Positions 1-5,947 of a stretch of 6,818 nt of DNA are shown one piece after another. A program made the translations under genes and the position numbers. The DNA lies in assembly GCA_034436045.1 (NCBI GenBank), contig DAOTVZ010000168.1, forward strand, positions 1-6,818. The letters are read 5' to 3'. A model generated the notes under the pieces. The model was not told where the DNA came from, searched no databases, and was given only the letters and a program-made list of their open reading frames with translations. Numbering within the stretch: position 1 is the first letter of the stretch; each line of letters opens with the position of its first letter. The stretch is from H111-94 sp034436045 (GTDB lineage Bacteria > Chloroflexota > Ktedonobacteria > Ktedonobacterales > Ktedonobacteraceae).

Positions 1-1
1 A

Positions 2-69
2 ATCACGCCCCTACGGGATGATGCCATTGCTGGTCTCGGATGAAAAAATTCATCATCACACCCCTACGG
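2..69. repeat. Degenerate interspersed repeat: two direct copies of a CCCCTACGG 15-mer with hairpin
   Basis: ATCACGCCCCTACGG at 2-16 recurs as ATCACACCCCTACGG at 55-69, 14 of 15 bases identical and 53 bp apart. Between them GATGAA (39-44) and TTCATC (49-54) form a perfect 6-bp stem with an AAAA loop. GATGATG (17-23) can instead pair with CATCATC (51-57). The core GCCCCTAC also ends the inverted-repeat element at 5762-5892, so both sites may belong to one interspersed family. The left copy may be cut by the window edge. The repeat contains two in-frame ATGs (18 and 21) that open the longest reading frame of gene 1; they look like accidents of the repeat rather than the true start. No T-run follows the hairpin, so it is not a convincing terminator. 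Confidence 0.5.
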
Positions 70-95
70 AAGATAAAAGAAAACGGTATATAACG

Positions 96-3026
96 ATGTC
101 TCAGCCATTCAATAGTGGTACCAGCCAGCCACTGAGTACAACAACAGCGCGCATGGCTGCCATCCGTCTAAAATCGGCTAATAAATATATCTTTCGGGCC
201 TTGCTCAGCCTGGCCTCTGCCAACTTAATGATTCGCATTATGGGAATGCTGAATCAGATCGTGGTTGCTGCGCGTTTTGGCGGCGGGGCTGCGATGGACG
301 CCTATACTGTCGGTCAATCGGTGCCCTCAACGCTGTCAGACCTGCTCTCCAGCGGCCTGGAAGCATCGGTAATTCCGATTTACACGCAAGTGCGCGTACA
401 ACAAGGGCGCGAAAAAGCCTCGCGCTTGTTCAGCACGTTGCTCAACATCCTGGCGCTCTGCCTGTTGGCCTTTGTCGGGCTTATGCTGCTGTTCCGCAAT
501 CAGTTGATCTCGGCACTGGCACCCGGTCTGCCTTCCCCCACCCACAATATCGCTCTGTCCCTGGCTCCCTTCATCTTCCCGGTGCTGATCTTCATGGCAA
601 TCAACAGCTTCATGGAGTGCCTTCTCAATGCAATGGGACAGTTTGGCTGGCCGGCCTACGCAGGAGTGCTAGGGCCATTGACGACGATGGTGCTGGTCAT
701 CATTGCCGGTAAAACTTCAGCAGGTCTGCTTATTCTCTGTGTGGGATTACTGCTCGGCGAGGCTTTGCAACTGATCGTGATCTCTATCCGCGCTCACAGG
801 GCGAAAATCCGTTACAGGCTGATGCTGGACCTGAAGCAGCCGGAACTAAAAGCCATCTGGGTGGTAGGGTGGCCCGCTACACTCGGCGCATTGATCAGTT
901 TAGCCAGCCCACTGGTTGATCAAATGTTTGCCGCACCACTCCACCCTGGCAGCATCTACGCGCTCAACCGCGCGCTCAGCCTGATCGGCGTGCCCACAGG
1001 TGTGCTTTTCTCCTCTGTTGGACGCGCGGCCTTGCCTTATCTCTCCAGTCAGGCTAAGGCCAACAATATGAAAGCCTTCAAAGAAACACTGCGACTCTAT
1101 CTGTGGGCTATCGGCATCGGCACCCTGGGCCTGAGTGCGTTCATGATAGTATTATCCCGCCCTATTGTCTATATCATTTTTCGACATGGCAATCTGACGG
1201 ACGATCAGGCCAATTTGATAGCCACGACGTTTATCGGCTTCGCCATTGGCTTAACGCCAATGGCTATCGGCTTCATTGTCGCACGCGCCTTCAGTGCGCT
1301 GGGCAAAACGAAAATATTGATGTACGTGACTGGCTTTAGCGTCGTCGCCAATGCCGTTTTTGACGCCATCTTCGCTCACTACTGGCAGAGCTTTGGTATC
1401 GCGTTATCCACATCCGCCGTCTACTGCTGCACCATGATTATCCTGATCTTCACGCTGCGCTCCATCATCGGCAAACTGTACTTGCTGCGCCCGCCGCGCG
1501 AAGTTATGAAGGTTCTCTGGCGCGTCGGCCTGGGTCAGTATTACATTAACTGGCTCATCTGGAAGGAAGAGAATTTTTCTGATATGAGATTACCTTATGG
1601 TCTACGCAAAAACGTCATACGCGGCGTTATTATCGCTGTTGCTTTTATCAGTGTCATCGCCGGTACTATTCTTAATAGAACCATCACGCTGAGTGCCGCC
1701 TTTGGCTCCATCATCCTGCTGGCTTTCTTCCGCTACCGCTATTTCCTGCTGCTGGTCTGGGTGCTGCTGAACGCCTTCATCGGCTCAAACATAGCAGCTT
1801 TTAGTGGCAACCATTTCCTCTCCGGCCTGACCATTCCGACGCTCTTGCTCCTCTTCGTATTCCCGACAAAAGAGGCGTTTAAACGAATGGTAGCGCTACC
1901 GATTTTCCTGGCCTTTATAATCTGGGTTCTCTTAGGCAGTTGGCGCAGCCCTCTCTCAATGGGGCAGTTTTTCACCGACTGGACGATCATGCTGGATGCC
2001 ATCGGCATCTCGGTGCTAACAATTTTTGTCATCACTGATCGAAAGAGAATGCTGCATCTGATCGATATGATCCTGCTGCCTTCCGTCTTCATTGCGCTCT
2101 ACGGTATCTATGGCTATATTGTCAAAAAGAACGGCGTTATATCGCCATCGACTTCGCTCTTCCGCATTAGCTCTATCTTTGGCAATACGCCGCCAACATT
2201 CGCGCTCTTCCTCTCCATTATCATACCGCTCGCTATCTATCGCACCTTTACACTACGCGGGGCACGTCGCCTGATTGGCCTGGGCATCCTGCTGATCTTC
2301 CTGGCCGCTCTGGGGTTGACCTTCACCCGCGCCGCCCTTGCAACAGTGCCGGTGAGCATCATCGTCATGATTATCTTCCTGCCCTCGCGCCGGTTACGTA
2401 TCAGCCTCATTGCGGGCCTGATCGTGGTTACTGCGCTCGTCGTGCTGGTATCAACAGTAGGAAACTTGCCAATCTTCAGCCGTTTCTTTAGCGCCGACGT
2501 AGTGACACTGAACGGGCGCATTTTTCTCTGGCAGGCCATTATCGATCACTTCGATCCAACTAACCTGCTAGGCATGGGCCTGCATTCATCTGACGCGCTC
2601 CTGACTAATCTGCAAGTCAGCAATGGCGGGCGCGGCGTCATCGCAACCGCGACTCACAACATCTTTCTGGAGTCTCTCTACGAGGAAGGCATTCCTGGAG
2701 CGCTCTTCCTGGTAATGATGTTCATCGCCTTCGCCGTTTCGTTGTTACGCAAAGTACGGCAGGCTAACGACGATTATCGCATGCTGCTGGCAATGGCTAT
2801 CGCCGTTCTCTTCAACGTCGTTGTGCAGTCCTTTGAGTCCAATGACTTCTGGAACCCCAGTGTGGGCCTCTACTTCTGGATCGTGATGGCTTTGCCGTTT
2901 GCCATGTGCTGGACAGCCGCTACCAGAGGAAGGGCTAGAGTGATGGCGGATGCGGAGTCAAATGGCTCGAAAGACGCTATAGCAGAAGATGGTTTGTCTG
3001 AGGAAAAACAACTGGTTACTATCTAG
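96..3026 (+). CDS. MurJ/MviN-like flippase fused to Wzy/WaaL-like O-antigen polymerase/ligase
   Basis: A 976-residue membrane protein that appears to join two steps of lipid-linked glycan export. Residues about 36-460 resemble MurJ/MviN: twelve hydrophobic helices, the early GGGAAMDAY block (62-70), and the helix 8 region with R292 followed by GVPTGVL. Residues about 506-940 carry fourteen more helices and O-antigen ligase/polymerase signatures: TFTRAA (742-747), GRIFLWQ (807-813), a large outside loop (about 789-860), and H854-N855-x9-G865-xx-G868, which fits the WaaL motif H[NSQ]x9GxxG. Basic clusters (RYRY, TKEAFKR, TDRKR, RTFTLRGARR, PSRRLR, RKVRQ, RGRAR) fall on the predicted cytoplasmic side throughout, placing R745 and H854 outside and both termini inside. 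The frame is open across the junction (residues 461-505). ATG 96 was chosen because the earlier ATGs at 18 and 21 translate a repeat; ATG 153 is an alternative, and none has a good Shine-Dalgarno. The tail (945-976) is hydrophilic. Whether the C-half polymerises or ligates cannot be told from sequence. Confidence 0.88.
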   Translation: MSQPFNSGTSQPLSTTTARMAAIRLKSANKYIFRALLSLASANLMIRIMGMLNQIVVAARFGGGAAMDAYTVGQSVPSTLSDLLSSGLEASVIPIYTQVRVQQGREKASRLFSTLLNILALCLLAFVGLMLLFRNQLISALAPGLPSPTHNIALSLAPFIFPVLIFMAINSFMECLLNAMGQFGWPAYAGVLGPLTTMVLVIIAGKTSAGLLILCVGLLLGEALQLIVISIRAHRAKIRYRLMLDLKQPELKAIWVVGWPATLGALISLASPLVDQMFAAPLHPGSIYALNRALSLIGVPTGVLFSSVGRAALPYLSSQAKANNMKAFKETLRLYLWAIGIGTLGLSAFMIVLSRPIVYIIFRHGNLTDDQANLIATTFIGFAIGLTPMAIGFIVARAFSALGKTKILMYVTGFSVVANAVFDAIFAHYWQSFGIALSTSAVYCCTMIILIFTLRSIIGKLYLLRPPREVMKVLWRVGLGQYYINWLIWKEENFSDMRLPYGLRKNVIRGVIIAVAFISVIAGTILNRTITLSAAFGSIILLAFFRYRYFLLLVWVLLNAFIGSNIAAFSGNHFLSGLTIPTLLLLFVFPTKEAFKRMVALPIFLAFIIWVLLGSWRSPLSMGQFFTDWTIMLDAIGISVLTIFVITDRKRMLHLIDMILLPSVFIALYGIYGYIVKKNGVISPSTSLFRISSIFGNTPPTFALFLSIIIPLAIYRTFTLRGARRLIGLGILLIFLAALGLTFTRAALATVPVSIIVMIIFLPSRRLRISLIAGLIVVTALVVLVSTVGNLPIFSRFFSADVVTLNGRIFLWQAIIDHFDPTNLLGMGLHSSDALLTNLQVSNGGRGVIATATHNIFLESLYEEGIPGALFLVMMFIAFAVSLLRKVRQANDDYRMLLAMAIAVLFNVVVQSFESNDFWNPSVGLYFWIVMALPFAMCWTAATRGRARVMADAESNGSKDAIAEDGLSEEKQLVTI
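1561..1586 (+). promoter_or_regulatory. Possible internal ribosome binding site and ATG at the flippase/polymerase junction
   Basis: GGAAGGAAGAG (1561-1571) lies 12 nt before an in-frame ATG at 1584 (Met497 of gene 1). This is just after the last flippase helix and just before the first polymerase helix. It is a better Shine-Dalgarno match than anything ahead of the gene's own start, though the spacing is long. Initiation here would yield a free polymerase/ligase of about 480 residues. The same bases encode W-K-E-E in an ordinary cytoplasmic linker, so chance is quite possible. Confidence 0.22.
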
Positions 3027-3037
3027 CAAATACTCTG

Positions 3038-3049
3038 TGATATATATCA
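3038..3049. promoter_or_regulatory. 12-bp perfect palindrome in the gap before the first glycosyltransferase
   Basis: TGATATATATCA reads identically on both strands and sits in the 63-bp gap between the stop of gene 1 (3024-3026) and the GTG of gene 2. It could be a small operator or part of a secondary promoter. No paired -35/-10 boxes are convincing nearby, and AT-rich alternation makes chance palindromes easy. The short gap is also compatible with simple read-through transcription from gene 1. Confidence 0.25.
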
Positions 3050-3060
3050 GGCATAAGATG

Positions 3061-3089
3061 CTTGTATCTTTCTTACAAGGAGATCATTT
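3061..3089 (+). promoter_or_regulatory. Shine-Dalgarno that fixes a GTG start, partly inside a hairpin
   Basis: AAGGAG (3077-3082) followed by a 7-nt spacer leads to GTG at 3090, which settles the start of the first glycosyltransferase. CTTGTA (3061-3066) and TACAAG (3074-3079) form a perfect 6-bp stem with a 7-nt loop, and the right arm covers the first three bases of the Shine-Dalgarno. The hairpin is weak (two G-C pairs), so a regulatory effect is speculative; the ribosome binding site itself is strong. Confidence 0.7.
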
Positions 3090-4415
3090 GTGGGAGATCG
3101 TTTACGAATTTATATCATTGCCTGGATGTTTGCTCCCCTGGTGGGAGGAGCCGAGGTGCGTGCCGAAAAGCATGCCCGCCAGCTTATGGCTCTTGGCCAT
3201 GAGGTGACAGTTGTGACCATCCGGTACAATAAGCAATGGCCCCAAACAGAGGTGCTGGACGGTCTGCGTATCGTGCGTATCGGTGGTCTTTACAATAGTA
3301 AGGGCATTTTGCGCATTGGGCGTTTGGGACATTTCCCTATTGATATTCTGCTGCTTTTCACACTCTGGCGGCAACGCCATCGCTTCGATATTATTCATGC
3401 GCTCCAGTTATCTCCCCTGGCAGCAGTAGGCACACTGGTGGCAAAACTCGCTCACAAAGGCATGGTCATCAGCATTCCCAGTACCGGGCCGGGTAAGACA
3501 CAGCACGCCGAGGATGCCACCCTGATGGCCGATACACTGGCCGAAAAACTGACGGATCTGAGCTTCCTGAAAGTGCCATTCAAAGATATCGTCGTGGGCG
3601 ACATCGCCTATCTTTCACAGTCAGCCCTCGGTGGTCGTCAGATCGTAAACTGGCTCAAAAAATCTGATGCTTACTATCAACTGTTAAGCAGTCGCAGCTT
3701 TCCCTACATGACCACTCATGGCTTCCAGCGCGACCGGCTCTTCCTTGTACCCAATGGCGTTGATGCCCAGAAATTTCATCCGGCACCGGAGCTTCGCCCT
3801 GACCCCGCACAGCCGGAACGCACGCTGCTGTGTGTCGCGCGGCTGCAATATCCAAAGGGCATCGACGTGTTGCTGCACGCCTGGGGGCGCATGATGCATC
3901 AGCCATCTGGATGGCGCGCGCACCTTCGTCCCAAACTGCTGATAGCAGGCGAAGGGCCATTATTGCCACAATTGCAGCGCATCGCCGCCGAACTGGAAAT
4001 TACCGATAGTGTCGAGTTCCTGGGGTTACAACGCAATGTTCTTCCCCTGCTCCAACAATCCTGGGGCTTCGTGATGCCCTCGCGCTGGGAAGGCATGCCC
4101 AATGCCTTGCTAGAAGCAATGTCCTGCGGGCTTCCCTGCATCGCCACCCGCGTCAGTGGCAGTGAAGATATTGTGCAAGATGGCATTAACGGCCTGCTGA
4201 TTGAGCCGGAGCAGCCAGAGGCGCTGGCCCAGGCTATGCGGCGCGTGATCGAAGACAGCGACTTCGCAGCACGTCTGGCTCAAGAAGCACGTGCGACCAT
4301 CCTGCGCGACTACCAGCTCAGCCGTGTGGTGGAGAAGTGTGTCGAACTCTACCAGCACGCCCTGTCGCACGAAGCACCTTCATTACCGCTCGCATTGGAG
4401 GGAGTGCATAAATGA
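3090..4415 (+). CDS. Family-4 (GT-B fold) glycosyltransferase
   Basis: A 441-residue retaining glycosyltransferase expected to move a sugar from a nucleotide-sugar donor to a lipid-linked glycan at the cytoplasmic membrane face. The N-terminal acceptor domain opens with a beta strand (RIYIIAWMF) and the VGGAE loop (G19-E22). The C-terminal donor domain has VPNGVD (220-225), VARLQYPKG with R251 and K256 (the usual donor-diphosphate contacts), LLIAGEGP (283-290), and the family's E-x7-E pair, E334 and E342, in SRWEGMPNALLEAM. SGSED (356-360) and GINGLL (365-370) complete the pattern. It is longer than the usual 370-400 residues because of extra sequence around 135-195, which its paralogue shares. 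GTG is the start, backed by AAGGAG 7 nt upstream. The stop overlaps the next gene's start (ATGA), so the two are co-translated. Donor sugar and linkage cannot be read from the sequence. Confidence 0.93.
   Translation: MGDRLRIYIIAWMFAPLVGGAEVRAEKHARQLMALGHEVTVVTIRYNKQWPQTEVLDGLRIVRIGGLYNSKGILRIGRLGHFPIDILLLFTLWRQRHRFDIIHALQLSPLAAVGTLVAKLAHKGMVISIPSTGPGKTQHAEDATLMADTLAEKLTDLSFLKVPFKDIVVGDIAYLSQSALGGRQIVNWLKKSDAYYQLLSSRSFPYMTTHGFQRDRLFLVPNGVDAQKFHPAPELRPDPAQPERTLLCVARLQYPKGIDVLLHAWGRMMHQPSGWRAHLRPKLLIAGEGPLLPQLQRIAAELEITDSVEFLGLQRNVLPLLQQSWGFVMPSRWEGMPNALLEAMSCGLPCIATRVSGSEDIVQDGINGLLIEPEQPEALAQAMRRVIEDSDFAARLAQEARATILRDYQLSRVVEKCVELYQHALSHEAPSLPLALEGVHK
4397..4414 (+). promoter_or_regulatory. 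Shine-Dalgarno and ATGA overlap coupling the two glycosyltransferases
   Basis: GGAGGGAG (4397-4404), inside the last codons of the first glycosyltransferase, is a strong Shine-Dalgarno 7 nt before ATG 4412. The ATG overlaps the upstream TGA as ATGA. This arrangement is typical of translational coupling and supports equal output of the two enzymes. Confidence 0.8.
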
Positions 4416-5764
4416 GCCAGATGAGCAATAAACCAAGAATCTATGTAACTATTCCAACATTTTACCCATACATCGGTGGCGCTGAAACACAGACGCTGGC
4501 TCAATGTCAACTGTTGCGTGAACGCGGCTATGATGTACGTATCTTCACTTTTCATCTTGAACACCATTGGGCCAAACAAGAGATAGTGGGCGGTGTGCCA
4601 GTCACTCGCGTAGGGAAAATCCTGCTGGGGAAACGAAAGCACTGGCCACGTCCACTGCAACAATTCGCCTACCTGCTGGCAATGCTGCTCATGACCTGGA
4701 CGTTCTGGCAGAAGCGCAACGAATACGACATTCTGCAAATCTGCCAGTTTAACCTGCTGGTGCTGCCTCTCTCTTTCGTCTGTCGTCTGGCCCACAAGCC
4801 CATGACGATTGTCCTCATCAGCGCGGGCGCAGGCAAACCAACCAAGACCAACGAACCGGCCCGCCTACTGGCAGGGCCGCTTGATCCGGCCCTGCCCTGG
4901 CTGCAAGTCGATAGCAAAACATGGATTGATGGCGACCTCTATGGAGTCGAACGCGCTGGCTCCTTTATCGTCCAATACTTACGCGCGACGCTGCGACGCA
5001 TGGGAGCGGTCATTATTGTTCTTAGCACACGCATGGAGCGCTATCTCTCCGCCCATCGCTTCCTGTTACCGGGAACGCGCCTGATCCCGAACGGCGTTGA
5101 TATTGAGCGCTTCCATCTCGCTCCTGCCGATATGCCAGTAGGGGAACGCCCACACACAGTCGTCTGCGTCTCAAAAATGCGTTGGGAGAAAGGGATTGAC
5201 ACGCTATTGCAGGCATGGCGGCTGGTGCATGAGCAATTGCCGGAGGCGCGCCTGATCCTGGTCGGCAGCGGCCCTATTGAAGCACAATTGCGACAACTGG
5301 CACAGGCGTTAGGTATCAGCGAAGCCGTTGAATTCGCCGGCCTGCGCAGTGATGTACCGGAACAGTTGCATCGCGGGTACATTGCGACCCTTCCATCGCG
5401 CTGGGAGGGCATGCCTAATGCCTTGCTAGAAGCAATGGCCAGTGGCGCTGCCTGCGTGGCAACACGGGTGAGCGGTAGCGAGGATCTGATCCAATCGGGA
5501 ATAAACGGCCTGCTCGTCGAGCCAGACGACTATCAGGCAATGGCAGAAGCGTTGCTCACCCTGTTACGTGATCCTGTCCTGGCCCAACGCTATGGTCAGG
5601 CCGCACGCGCCACCGTCGAGCAGCATTATACACTGAACCAGGTAATCGAGATGTATACCGACATTTACTATACCATCACGCAACGTAACCAGATTAGCAT
5701 CTTCTCCGATGAGGTCAGTAACACTTATAAGCAAGAACAAAATACCCTGAAAATGCCAGGATAG
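4412..5764 (+). CDS. Family-4 glycosyltransferase, paralogue of the preceding gene
   Basis: A 450-residue GT-B enzyme expected to act on the same lipid-linked glycan as its neighbour. The N-domain starts RIYVTIPTFYPYIGGAE (loop G22-E25). The donor domain shows IPNGVD (225-230), VSKMRWEKG where K255 stands in place of the usual Arg while K260 is kept, LILVGSGP (281-288), and E-x7-E as E332 and E340. SGSED (354-358) and GINGLL (363-368) follow. It shares its whole layout with the upstream enzyme, including the extra middle segment (about 141-200) containing a GD-L/I-x-Y core. Over 42 nt around the E-x7-E motif the two genes differ at only two synonymous sites. The Arg-to-Lys change may alter donor handling but is conservative. 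About 25 residues follow the last predicted helix (IEMYTDIYYTITQ), rich in polar residues. The TAG stop at 5762-5764 belongs to an inverted-repeat element, so the tail may once have ended differently. Confidence 0.93.
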   Translation: MSQMSNKPRIYVTIPTFYPYIGGAETQTLAQCQLLRERGYDVRIFTFHLEHHWAKQEIVGGVPVTRVGKILLGKRKHWPRPLQQFAYLLAMLLMTWTFWQKRNEYDILQICQFNLLVLPLSFVCRLAHKPMTIVLISAGAGKPTKTNEPARLLAGPLDPALPWLQVDSKTWIDGDLYGVERAGSFIVQYLRATLRRMGAVIIVLSTRMERYLSAHRFLLPGTRLIPNGVDIERFHLAPADMPVGERPHTVVCVSKMRWEKGIDTLLQAWRLVHEQLPEARLILVGSGPIEAQLRQLAQALGISEAVEFAGLRSDVPEQLHRGYIATLPSRWEGMPNALLEAMASGAACVATRVSGSEDLIQSGINGLLVEPDDYQAMAEALLTLLRDPVLAQRYGQAARATVEQHYTLNQVIEMYTDIYYTITQRNQISIFSDEVSNTYKQEQNTLKMPG

Positions 5765-5892
5765 GGATGGAGATTTATCCCGTCCTGCCTGCTGCTCGTG
5801 TCGAGCGCGTGGAGTAATGCCGTCCTGGAAGCGAGTTATCTCCCGCGAATCACACGACGAAACGGCTCAGGCGGGATAAATCTCCGCCCCTA
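5762..5892. repeat. 131-bp element with 21-nt terminal inverted repeats (REP pair or MITE-like)
   Basis: The left end (5762-5782, TAGGG...TATCCCG) is the reverse complement of the right end (5872-5892, CGGGATA...CCCCTA): 19 Watson-Crick pairs, one G-U, one mismatch, with a perfect inner 14-bp stretch GGAGATTTATCCCG / CGGGATAAATCTCC. Pairing extends inward by CCTG (5784-5787) with CAGG (5868-5871) after one bulged base. The right half is itself palindromic (GGCGG 5870-5874, CCGCC 5884-5888). The interior adds GCTCG-TGT-CGAGC (5794-5806) and two long-range pairings: TCGTGT (5796-5801) with ACACGA (5852-5857), and GCCGT (5819-5823) with ACGGC (5862-5866). It encodes no protein, and I see no clear target-site duplication and no T-run. 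It fills most of the 183-bp gap between genes 3 and 4 and could terminate or attenuate transcription as a structured RNA, though that is inference. Confidence 0.75.
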
Positions 5893-5947
5893 CACTGACT
5901 TATTTCGGCGGATGACATTATGCATGAAAGATTGGATGAATTCTACT

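Noticed and set aside
87..93. TATATAA as a -10 box
   Set aside because: It lies only a few bases before ATG 96, and nothing like a -35 is found 16-18 bp upstream. It would require a leaderless transcript starting at about the ATG.
18..95. N-terminal extension of the membrane protein from ATG 18 or 21
   Set aside because: These 26 codons run through the direct repeats, give a His/Lys-rich peptide unlike the family, and have no ribosome binding site. ATG 96 (or 153) is more plausible.
1739..2539. Antisense open frames opposite the polymerase half
   Set aside because: Their Arg/Met-rich products mirror hydrophobic codons of the real gene and have no start signals or family features.
3480..3500. 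STGPGKT in the first glycosyltransferase as a Walker A nucleotide-binding loop
   Set aside because: It lacks the full GxxxxGK(S/T) spacing, and the paralogue keeps only a loose version; it is part of the shared middle segment.
5764..5894. Rho-independent terminator after the second glycosyltransferase
   Set aside because: The stem arms are separated by about 90 bp, and no T-run follows either the long inverted repeat or the inner hairpins. The structure fits a repeat element better.
5895..5921. Promoter for the asparagine synthase gene (CTGACT / CATTAT)
   Set aside because: Both boxes match consensus at only about four of six positions and the spacer is 15 bp, which is too weak to call.
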